This document shows positions 8,235 through 15,393 of a stretch of DNA of 64,000 nucleotides, piece by piece (position 1 is the stretch's first letter; the number at the start of each line of letters is the position of its first letter). The stretch is taken from assembly GCF_001904745.1 (NCBI RefSeq), contig NZ_MRCD01000016.1, forward strand, positions 61,334-125,333, in the 5' to 3' direction. A program made the position numbers and the translations under genes. A model generated the notes under the pieces. The model searched no databases. It had not been told where the DNA came from and worked only from the letters and a program-made list of their open reading frames with translations. The DNA comes from Calothrix sp. HK-06 (GTDB taxonomy: Bacteria > Cyanobacteriota > Cyanobacteriia > Cyanobacteriales > Nostocaceae).

Positions 8235-9280
8235 GGTACTGGACGAGGAATATAACCAACTAACGATTTTCCTTCCATTGCTAAAGAAGTACTGGCGCCA
8301 GAGTCTAGCATTACAGCATTTAGTAGTCCTGCTCTGGCGAGCATAATTGCTAAATTCGCAGAATGCACAGGTTTTGTAGAAACGCCAATTGTTGGAACTC
8401 CTGTTTTACTTATGCCCCAAAATGCTCTGTGACGTGCAACATCCGCACCATAAAGATTTTTAAAGCTACTTGCAACGCTTGATTGACCGTTTTTGACCAA
8501 AAAGGCGCCTGCAACAAAAGCATCTGTAACATCTGCCATTTCAGCTTGGATACCAGCGAGAGTATTATGCTTGTCTGGGTCAAATTCAATATAGCGAGCT
8601 TTACGAGGACTAATTAATACTAAAGGTCGTCCCGTAAGTTTTTTGTTTTCGCCATTGTTACCAGGAATAAATTGCTTATTTACCTGGCTTAAAACTGGTC
8701 CAATCATTACATTGGAAGTTAAGTATTTTAGTGAGAAGAAAGTTCCATCTACTGCGGCAATAGCGTTTGTACCACTTTTAGCTAGAATTTCTGGCACTTG
8801 ATACCGACTTTCCGCGTGGATAGTTATTGGTTTACCACCGGAGATAAGAATTAATGAAACATTATCGATTGTTGTTTCTGTTTTTTGGACGGGACTATTG
8901 AAATCAAAATCGAAGTTGAAAAAAGGAGAAACTGCTTGCTTCCAAATTTGAGTATAAAGACGCAATGGTTTTTCAATAGTGACTGTATGTAAAGGTATAC
9001 TACTAGCAATAATTTTAAGTAAATTTTGAATCAAAGGATTTGATTCGTTAAGCACAGTAGGTATTTCGGGAGCAGATACGAAGCGAGCGATTGGTTGGAG
9101 ACCGAGATTAGCGTTACATGTATTTGAAGTAACTTTTAGAGATTCAGCGACACATAAATTTGGTAATAACAGAAATATTACCGTTATATAGTTGGCGGCA
9201 ATAAATAGTTTATTTTTTTTATGAAGGCGGAAATCAAGTGTTTTGTTTGCTGGAATGCTTTTTTTAGGAATTAACGTCAT
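8183..9280 (-). CDS. secreted phosphodiester glycosidase family (NAGPA-like) protein
   Basis: The 365-residue product has an N-terminal hydrophobic segment (about 28-45, LFIAANYITVIFLLLP, with a possible cleavage after CVA) and is probably exported. The body matches the domain seen in N-acetylglucosamine-1-phosphodiester alpha-N-acetylglucosaminidase (uncovering enzyme) and many bacterial exported proteins: NAIAAVDGTFFSL, a central GRPLVLISP, and the C-terminal signature NAVMLDSGASTSLAMEGK. Bacterial members are often linked to envelope or exopolysaccharide processing; the actual substrate is unknown. The gene is convergent with cobA and overlaps it by 52 bases. An AAGGAAG Shine-Dalgarno-like stretch lies just before the ATG. 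Confidence 0.85.
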   Translation of the reverse strand: MTLIPKKSIPANKTLDFRLHKKNKLFIAANYITVIFLLLPNLCVAESLKVTSNTCNANLGLQPIARFVSAPEIPTVLNESNPLIQNLLKIIASSIPLHTVTIEKPLRLYTQIWKQAVSPFFNFDFDFNSPVQKTETTIDNVSLILISGGKPITIHAESRYQVPEILAKSGTNAIAAVDGTFFSLKYLTSNVMIGPVLSQVNKQFIPGNNGENKKLTGRPLVLISPRKARYIEFDPDKHNTLAGIQAEMADVTDAFVAGAFLVKNGQSSVASSFKNLYGADVARHRAFWGISKTGVPTIGVSTKPVHSANLAIMLARAGLLNAVMLDSGASTSLAMEGKSLVGYIPRPVPHVVALIPTSGVKTECS

Positions 9281-9424
9281 ACTTCCTTTCCAGAGATTTC
9301 CGATTTTGTAATCGTAATTACTCTGATTTATAAAGATGGCGTTAATACCCTAAAATTTTACTGTTAAGAGGTAACGATGATAAATATAAAAAAAGCTTAA
9401 GTGTTACGAAATGTGGGCTTGGTA

Positions 9425-9475
9425 CGTGACGCTACAAACTTATTTGCTTTGTTTTTAATTTTTTGTAGCGTCACG
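9425..9475. terminator. 14-bp perfect inverted repeat between two minus-strand genes
   Basis: CGTGACGCTACAAA at 9425-9438 pairs perfectly with TTTGTAGCGTCACG at 9462-9475, with an AT-rich loop. It lies directly after the charged-repeat lipoprotein gene (minus strand) and could end its transcript. The flanking CGCACCCTACG is also a common cyanobacterial repeat unit. Confidence 0.5.
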
Positions 9476-9479
9476 CACC

Positions 9480-9917
9480 CTACGTTTTATTTACAAGGGG
9501 TGGCTGTATGTTCATTTCATGTGTTTGGCATACTCCTACTTGGTTAACAAATCCATTACAGTGAATTCTTCTCCTTCTTGAATTTTCTCCTCCTCTGTTT
9601 CTTTCAGTATTGTTGTTTTCTCTGTCACGTTCCCTATCATTTCTATCGCGTTCATTGATACCATCTCTGTCGCGTTCGGTATCATTTCTATCGCGTTCAT
9701 TAGTACCGTCTCTGTTGCGTTCTGTATCTCCTGTACCGCGTTCAGTATTACTATCTCTATTCCGTTCAGCGTCACTCCTTGTTGGGGTTGCAAACGGTTC
9801 TTGTGTAGAGAAAGGGTCGTCTTGCGGTGTGCGCCGTTGAGGTGGGTTTCGGAGATTACAGCCTGCAAGTAAACACTGAGTTACAATTAGAGAAAAGACT
9901 ATAATTCGAGTCCTCAA
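9480..9917 (-). CDS. putative lipoprotein with charged hexamer repeats
   Basis: The 145-residue product starts with a lipoprotein signal (hydrophobic segment then LAGC lipobox, Cys about residue 19), a short proline-rich linker, and then from about 50 to 117 an imperfect repeat built from units like NERDRND and TERDRDG, dense in Arg, Asp and Glu. A short C-terminal part follows with a CNGFVNQVGVCQ Cys pair. The underlying DNA has an 18-base periodicity, which keeps other frames open too; the lipobox supports this frame. I do not recognise a family. A likely role is an envelope-anchored, highly charged linker. Confidence 0.6.
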   Translation of the reverse strand: MRTRIIVFSLIVTQCLLAGCNLRNPPQRRTPQDDPFSTQEPFATPTRSDAERNRDSNTERGTGDTERNRDGTNERDRNDTERDRDGINERDRNDRERDRENNNTERNRGGENSRRRRIHCNGFVNQVGVCQTHEMNIQPPLVNKT

Positions 9918-10054
9918 TTGGTGGTACCTTCTACAATCAATTTGGTTTAGATGCTTCTATTGTGAATAAAAAGATTGAGAACGACACAAAATTTTCTAGT
10001 TTTTTTAAAGGATTTTTTATTAGTAGTTATTTGATGGATATTTGAGTGTTATGA

Positions 10055-10115
10055 GGGGCGGGTTTACAAAATTTTTCATTATGACCAGGATATGGGTTAA
10101 CGCGCCCTTACAGGA
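10055..10115 (-). repeat. GGGCGGGTT element, copy A (reverse)
   Basis: Reads GGGGCGGGTTTAC, AAATTTTTCATTATGACC, TATGGGTTAACGCGCCC. Its reverse complement matches copies B and C, which start ACGGGCGGGTTAACCCATA and end GTAAACCCGCCCC. Confidence 0.65.
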
Positions 10116-10278
10116 GTTATGAGTGGCTTGTCATAAGTCCCACAGTGTGAAGCGGAGCTTTAAGAGCAGGGTAGCATCTCTATAACTTATCGAAACCTTA
10201 AAGATTCTAGCTTACGGCAAATGCTCCGGCGGAGCGCGACTGATGACAATTTCTACATTCTCCAACTCCACACCTCTT

Positions 10279-10335
10279 GTACGGGCGGGTTAACCCATAC
10301 CCCAGTTATGATGAAAAATTTCGTAAACCCGCCCC
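10279..10335 (+). repeat. GGGCGGGTT element, copy B
   Basis: Starts GTACGGGCGGGTTAACCCAT and ends GTAAACCCGCCCC. It is an inverted partner of copy A 160 bases away and similar to copy C at 17525-17586. Each copy can fold by pairing GGGCGGGTT with AACCCGCCC. Confidence 0.65.
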
Positions 10336-10351
10336 TCCTAACTCTTAACTC

Positions 10352-11164
10352 TTAGACAAAGACTCGATGTTCAAGACTGGGCATTTGGCGCCGCACTTGT
10401 TCAAGTCGAGAGGGGTTAATTTCAGCGATGGCAACACCAGGTTTTTCGCCTGCATCTGCTAAAATGCTTCCCCACGGGTCTATAATCATTGCATGTCCAT
10501 GCGTTTGGCGCCGTGCGTAGTTAATGCCAGTTTGGGCAGGGGCAATAACGTAACAAGTGTTTTCAATAGCTCGCGCTTGCAGCAAAATTTGCCAATGGTC
10601 TTTTCCTGTAAACGCTGTAAATGCAGCAGGCACGAACAAAATATCTGCTCCTTGGTGCGACAGGTAGCGGTAAAGTTCAGGAAAACGAACGTCGTAGCAA
10701 ACTGAAAGCCCAATACAACCAAGTTTTTCTGTTGAACAAACTTGGGGTAGTTCGGTACCTGCCATTACTGTACTGGACTCACGATATGTATTACCGTCAG
10801 GAACGTTTACATCAAAAAGATGAACTTTACGGTAACGACTTAGTTCTTGCCCGCTGGAGTCAATAAGCAAAGCTGTGTTGTAAACTTTGCCGGAGTCGGT
10901 AGGGACAGGAAAGCCGCCACCTAGGATAGCTATTTGATAGCGTTGCGCCATCGTTTTGAGGAACTTCTCAGTTTTGAGTGCTATATCATCACTCTGGGCA
11001 AGCTTGTCACTTTCTTCACCCATAAACGCGAAATTTTCAGGCAAACCCACCAACTGGGCGCCTTGATTTACAGCTAAATCAATAAATTCCTCTGCCTGAG
11101 CCAAATTTGATTGAACATCAGGCACACTGGTCATTTGAATAGCAGCGGCTAAATAAGACTTCAT
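10352..11164 (-). CDS. carbon-nitrogen hydrolase (Nit/deaminated glutathione amidase-like)
   Basis: A nitrilase-superfamily amidase of about 270 residues. The catalytic triad is visible: Glu in GLPENF (residue 43 from this start), Lys in YRKVHLFD (113) and Cys in SVCYDVRFPELY (156). The DVRFPELYR and HGHAMIIDPWG signatures place it near Nit1/Nit2-like enzymes, which hydrolyse deaminated glutathione or omega-amides; the exact substrate is inferred. The frame extends five codons upstream to a TTG at 11179, but the ATG at 11164 (MKSYLAAAIQMTS) fits the family start. It is a single gene, cytoplasmic. Confidence 0.9.
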   Translation of the reverse strand: MKSYLAAAIQMTSVPDVQSNLAQAEEFIDLAVNQGAQLVGLPENFAFMGEESDKLAQSDDIALKTEKFLKTMAQRYQIAILGGGFPVPTDSGKVYNTALLIDSSGQELSRYRKVHLFDVNVPDGNTYRESSTVMAGTELPQVCSTEKLGCIGLSVCYDVRFPELYRYLSHQGADILFVPAAFTAFTGKDHWQILLQARAIENTCYVIAPAQTGINYARRQTHGHAMIIDPWGSILADAGEKPGVAIAEINPSRLEQVRRQMPSLEHRVFV

Positions 11165-11375
11165 AGATTCGATTAACAACAGTCAAACAACGCAAAGCGC
11201 AAGTTATCAAACTACTATCATCACTCAAAAAAGTCACTAATTCATCAGAAATCAGGAATTAAGTATCAAGTGTTGGGTATCGTCTATTCCTTATTCTCTA
11301 TTCCCCATTACTCATTAAGAGTTCCCCGAATTAGGTTAATTTTGTTATAAAGCCTTGATAATACTGGTAAAGAGA

Positions 11376-11966
11376 GTGGATACGTCAATTTTAATCAAAA
11401 CTTTTGTTGCTGTGTTTGTGCTTGCCGATGCAGTGGGTAATATCCCTATACTTTTGGTGCTGACTAAGGGGATGGAAGCAGGGGAAAGAAGTAAAGTCAT
11501 TGACAAAGCTATTATTGTGGCAATTGCTGTGTTGTTGCTCTTTGCGTTTGGTGGGAAGTTTATACTGGGCTACTTGGATGTTAGCTTTGCATCGTTACGG
11601 GTAGCAGGAGGGTTATTACTGCTTTTGATTGCGTTACAAATGCTTCAAGGTAATTTAGATACACCAGTAGTTGAAAAAGAACGCGATATCGCCATTACTC
11701 CTCTAGCTTTACCATTACTAGCGGGCCCAGGAACACTGACAACCGTTATGCTACTTATGTCAGAATCTCCAAGTCCTCACATCAGTGTAATTGTTGGCAT
11801 TATCGCAGCAATGTTTGTCACCTGGCTAATTTTAAGACTCGCCAACAACATCGACAAATTTATAGGCGCCGAAGGTGAAGTCATTATCACCCAACTTCTA
11901 GGCTTCTTACTAGCCGCCCTAGCAGTAGAAATTGGCAGCCAAGGCATAAGAGAACTATTCTTCTAA
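11376..11966 (+). CDS. MarC-family integral membrane protein
   Basis: About 196 residues with six hydrophobic segments, typical MarC (UPF0056) features: LADAVGNIPILLVLT near the N-terminus, RVAGGLLLLLIALQML in the middle, and ITPLALPLLAGPGTLTTVMLL, the family's most conserved motif. Function of the family is unknown despite the historical link to multiple antibiotic resistance. Start: GTG at 11376 gives the usual family N-terminus; the frame also extends seven codons to a TTG at 11355. It is a single gene. Confidence 0.85.
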   Translation: MDTSILIKTFVAVFVLADAVGNIPILLVLTKGMEAGERSKVIDKAIIVAIAVLLLFAFGGKFILGYLDVSFASLRVAGGLLLLLIALQMLQGNLDTPVVEKERDIAITPLALPLLAGPGTLTTVMLLMSESPSPHISVIVGIIAAMFVTWLILRLANNIDKFIGAEGEVIITQLLGFLLAALAVEIGSQGIRELFF

Positions 11967-12438
11967 CAAAACTTAACAAAATTTAACAACGTAGGTTGGG
12001 TGTAGCGAAAGCGTAACCCAACAAAACCCACTGGCAACGGATACAACGGATGTAACGGATGATTTATTGGTTATAAATAAAAATTTAGTAATACCAGCAG
12101 ATGCAAAGGGATCAAATTTAATGTCTATATTCATCCTCCGTATTTATTAAAAGGTTGTTAAATTATGCAGAAGACGATTCCAAGACATCTAATCAGCATT
12201 TACCAGTTAATAAAGTGTGCTTTTCTGCAAGGAATTGAGGAGTATAATTACTTTCCTCTATTGTGATTACTAAAGAATGGATTAATAATTATAAACTATA
12301 CTAAAATTTCAAGTGTAGAAATTTATTATAGTAAGGCGCCTTCTCAGGAAGGTAATCAACAGTTCATGCCTCGGTAGTGGGCTGTTTTGTTGTATATTGC
12401 TTTGTACTGGTAGAAACTGAACGCAATATATAAGTGAT
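11967..12438. other. spacer with two repeat types, no gene seen
   Basis: Contains GTAGGTTGGGTGTAGCGAAA/GCGTAACCCAAC (about 11992-12020), a common cyanobacterial unit, then GGCAACGGATACAACGGATG and TAACGGATG (12032-12061). The remainder is AT-rich, with a GGCGCC at 12335. Confidence 0.5.
12032..12061. repeat. iterated TCCGTT repeat, copy 2 (left half only)
   Basis: GGCAACGGAT, ACAACGGAT and GTAACGGATG in series. This equals the left arm of the complete element at 18224-18378; no right arm is seen nearby. Confidence 0.6.
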
Positions 12439-13125
12439 ATGATTCAACAATTTCCTATAAGATTACTTGCATTTACAAGTGCAATAGTATTGGTTTATTT
12501 TCCTATTTCTCCAATACTTAGGGCGCCTATATCCCAAAACAATGTACCGAGTACTTCTACTGACCAGACAAAACTAAAACTTTACGGAGGGTTGAAAACA
12601 CGAACTCCAATCGTGCAATGGTACCTAGAATAATTAGGTATAAAATATGAATATATTTCTTTAAATATCAGTGCTGGAGAAAACCGTAAACCTGAATATT
12701 TAGCTATTAACCCAATGGGTAAAGTTCCTGCAATTTTAGATGGAAACTTGAAGCTATGGGAGTCTGGAGCAATTTTATTGTATTTAGCTGAGAAATATGA
12801 AAAAAAACCTACTTTGCTAGAAGAAGAGGCTATAGTTACGCAGTGGGTATTTTTTGCTAACGCAACTTTATCTCCTGCTTTATTTACCGAGGAAAAACGT
12901 AAAACTGAAATGCCACGTCTATTAGCAGCACTTAATCAAGTCTTGCAAAATAAATCGTTTTTAGTAGGAAATAACCTTAGCGCAGCAGATATTGGAGTTG
13001 CTTCATATTTATATTATGCGAAAATTCTTGTACCTGTAAATTACAATCAGTATCCTGCAATTAATTCCTATTTAAATTCAATGGAAGAAAGACCAGCTTT
13101 TAAAAATACTCTTGGTAAGCGTTAG
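12439..13125 (+). pseudogene. glutathione S-transferase with signal-like N-terminus, one in-frame TAA
   Basis: Two open stretches in the same frame are separated only by TAA at 12631-12633. Joined, they give a 228-codon GST: an N-terminal hydrophobic segment (about 8-26) suggesting export or a membrane anchor, the thioredoxin-like domain (KLKLYGGLKTRTPIVQWYLE, stop, LGIKYEYISLN), the cis-Pro motif NPMGKVPAI, the WESGAILLYLAEKY signature, and the helical C-terminal domain with LSAADIGVASYLYY. In GSTs the interrupted segment usually reads YLEELG, so the TAA most simply replaces GAA. Apart from this codon the gene is well preserved. Pseudogene, recent mutation or readthrough cannot be separated from sequence alone. 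Confidence 0.85.
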
Positions 13126-13139
13126 AAGTCCGAAAAACT

Positions 13140-13239
13140 GTCATTCTGAACGCAGTGTAATGCGGAGCATTTGCCGCAGGCTAGAATCTCAAAGATGCTT
13201 CACCGCCAAGTGGACTCACTGCGGTAACTCATGACAAAA
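13140..13239. repeat. TCATTCTGAAC-type dispersed repeat
   Basis: GTCATTCTGAACGCAGTG at the left and ACTCATGACAAAA at the right bracket AGAATCTCAAAGATGC. The layout matches the blocks at 1281-1309 and 10116-10278. Confidence 0.5.
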
Positions 13240-13377
13240 TTTTTGCGTAAGTCCTGATAGAAATATCTAGTGGTACAAAATGTGGTACATTATCAGCTTC
13301 TCCTATATAGTAAGCGGTAAAATGATTAGGGTGAAAAGTAAGCAAGATTATGATTTTGCAAAATAAGAGACAAATAT

Positions 13378-14688
13378 ATGATTAAAATTCTTCATTTATC
13401 TGATATCCATATGGGAAGTGGGTTTTCCCACGGACGTATTAATGCGGAAACTGGTTTGAATACGCGCTTGGAAGATTTTGTACGCACGCTTTCGATATGT
13501 ATTGACCGTGCGATAAATGAGCCTGTTGATTTGGTAATATTTGGTGGTGATGCTTTTCCAGATGCTACTCCTCCACCTTATGTACAAGAAGCTTTTGCCT
13601 CACAGTTCCGGCGCCTAGTCGATGCCAATATTCCTACTGTATTATTGGTGGGCAACCACGACCAACATTCACAGGGAATAGGAGGCGCCAGCTTATGTAT
13701 TTACCGCACGTTGGGTGTGCCCGGTTTTATAGTTGGTGATTCAATAGCTACACATGTAATTCAAACTGGCAGTGGTCCAGTACAAATAATTACACTCCCC
13801 TGGTTAACTCGTTCAACATTGATGACACGTCAAGATACTGAGGGAATGTCACTTTCGGAAGTTAACCAATTATTGACCGACCGTTTGCGTGTGGTTATTG
13901 AAGGTGAAATTCGTCGTCTTGACCCTGATATGCCTACGGTACTTTTAGCACACTTAATGGCAGATAATGCAACGCTTGGCGCCGAACGTTATTTGGCTGT
14001 TGGTAAAGGTTTTACGCTGCCTTTGTCTTTATTAACACGCGATTGTTTTGATTATGTGGCATTAGGACATGTTCACCGTCACCAAAATTTAAATAAAAAC
14101 AATAATCCACCCGTTATTTACCCAGGTAGTATCGAACGAGTTGACTTTAGCGAAGAGAAGGAAGATAAAGGCTATGTAATGATTGACTTGGAACCAGGAA
14201 ATGCGGAATGGGAATTTTGCCCTTTACCCGTAAGAGTCTTTCGCACTATCGAGCTTGATGTTTCAAAAGCTGAAGACCCCCAAGCAGCAATATTTAAAGC
14301 TATTGCCAAACATGATAATACTGATGCAGTAGTCAGGTTAATCTATAAACTCCGTTCCGAGCAATTAGATTTAATCGAAACTTCTGCATTACATGAAGCT
14401 TTAAGTTCTGCCCACACTTATAGCATTCATCCTGAATTAATTAGTCAACTTGCACGTCCACGTGTTCCTGAGTTAAACGCAACTCATAGCATCGACCCGA
14501 TCGAAGCACTCAAAACTTACTTAAATAATCGTGAAGATTTAAAGGATATTTCTGGAAAAATGCTAGAAGCAGCCCAAAATTTACTTTTAGAAAATGAAGA
14601 AGATTGGTTGGTCAGCGAAAATAGTAATGACTCTAGCCAAAATCAACTTTCTATGGTAGACAAAAACACACAATTAAAGTTGCTCTAA
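13378..14688 (+). CDS. sbcD: SbcD/Mre11-type metallophosphoesterase (DNA repair nuclease)
   Basis: The 436-residue protein has all the phosphodiesterase motifs of SbcD/Mre11: D9 and H11 (LSDIHMG), D58 (FGGDAF), GNHD at 92-95, H192 (LLAHLM) and GHVH at 230-233, which together bind two Mn ions. Family members, with the SbcC/Rad50 ATPase, process hairpins and DNA ends as a nuclease. The C-terminal capping region (about 285-436) is less conserved. No sbcC lies next to it here; it is preceded by the broken GST gene and followed by repeats, so the partner must be elsewhere. Start ATG 13378 gives the expected MIKILHLSD beginning. Confidence 0.9.
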   Translation: MIKILHLSDIHMGSGFSHGRINAETGLNTRLEDFVRTLSICIDRAINEPVDLVIFGGDAFPDATPPPYVQEAFASQFRRLVDANIPTVLLVGNHDQHSQGIGGASLCIYRTLGVPGFIVGDSIATHVIQTGSGPVQIITLPWLTRSTLMTRQDTEGMSLSEVNQLLTDRLRVVIEGEIRRLDPDMPTVLLAHLMADNATLGAERYLAVGKGFTLPLSLLTRDCFDYVALGHVHRHQNLNKNNNPPVIYPGSIERVDFSEEKEDKGYVMIDLEPGNAEWEFCPLPVRVFRTIELDVSKAEDPQAAIFKAIAKHDNTDAVVRLIYKLRSEQLDLIETSALHEALSSAHTYSIHPELISQLARPRVPELNATHSIDPIEALKTYLNNREDLKDISGKMLEAAQNLLLENEEDWLVSENSNDSSQNQLSMVDKNTQLKLL

Positions 14689-14699
14689 CCTAAAATCCT

Positions 14700-14793
14700 A
14701 GAAACCCGGTTTCTTTTTGAAATTTGTGATATAAATGACGATTTTGGATAGAAACCGGGTTTCTTGACGGTTTTACGTAGAAACCAGGTTTCT
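14700..14793. repeat. three AGAAACCnGGTTTCT palindromes
   Basis: Copies at 14700-14714 (AGAAACCCGGTTTCT), 14750-14764 (AGAAACCGGGTTTCT) and 14779-14793 (AGAAACCAGGTTTCT). Each is a near-perfect palindrome, a well-known cyanobacterial intergenic repeat. Placed right after sbcD they could also shape its transcript end. Confidence 0.8.
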
Positions 14794-14875
14794 TAACTTT
14801 TAACTCTCCCCTGCTCAGTGGGAACAATAAACTAAACGTTCGTTGTGTTGTTTATTGGAGTAGGAATTACCAAAC

Positions 14876-15310
14876 ATGTTAAAAATATCAAAGATTGTAT
14901 CTGCCGCTATTATTGCTACAACATTAGTGCTAGGTATAAGTAATCACCCTAGCCCAGCAGTTGCACAAACTTGTGCTTCTAAGTGTGGCAGACGCCCGCT
15001 TCAGTTTGTACCTGGGCAGCTAGTGAGAGTGGAAGTAGTAAATAGAACACCCCGTGTGTTAGCATTACAGAAGAGTGAATTTTCTGAGTCAATTGCTATA
15101 CAGCCTGGGCAAACTATAAAATTCGAGCAAGTACGTTTGACCGAGCCAAATATATCTTTACTGTTTTGGGATGATACTGGACGCTCATTGAGTGCATCAT
15201 TAAAAAAGCTAAATGCGTCTACTTTACGTGTGGAGTTGCGACCTAATTGGCGCCAACCTGGCGACCGTTCGGTTTATGTCCGTGATGATGGTATGATTAA
15301 CGTTTTGTAA
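14876..15310 (+). CDS. secreted hypothetical protein
   Basis: The 144-residue product has a signal peptide (hydrophobic 8-22, AVAQ cleavage around 30) and a small beta-rich domain: a CASKCGRRPLQFVPGQ Cys pair right after cleavage, then alternating hydrophobic strands (LVRVEVVNRTPRVLALQ, SIAIQPGQTIKFEQ, ISLLFWDDTGR, TLRVELRPNW). No membrane segment other than the signal. I do not recognise a named family; it looks like a conserved periplasmic cyanobacterial protein. It is encoded 83 bases before recJ on the same strand and may be co-transcribed. Confidence 0.7.
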   Translation: MLKISKIVSAAIIATTLVLGISNHPSPAVAQTCASKCGRRPLQFVPGQLVRVEVVNRTPRVLALQKSEFSESIAIQPGQTIKFEQVRLTEPNISLLFWDDTGRSLSASLKKLNASTLRVELRPNWRQPGDRSVYVRDDGMINVL

Positions 15311-15393
15311 CAATAAGTTATCTATCTTGTGGGATGGGCATCTTGCCCGTCTTAATATTTAGATGAAAAATCCTAATTGCATTTTTAATTTTA

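Larger units (their letters stand above)
9918..10351. other. spacer made mostly of repeats
   Basis: No gene seen. It contains an inverted pair of GGGCGGGTT elements (10055-10115 and 10279-10335) around a block of TCATTCTGAG-family sequence. Confidence 0.6.

Noticed and set aside
9536..9868. second open frame on the minus strand across the charged-repeat lipoprotein
   Set aside because: Open only because the 18-base repeat lacks stops; it has no signal and no start context. The plus-strand frame at 9610-9840 is rejected for the same reason.
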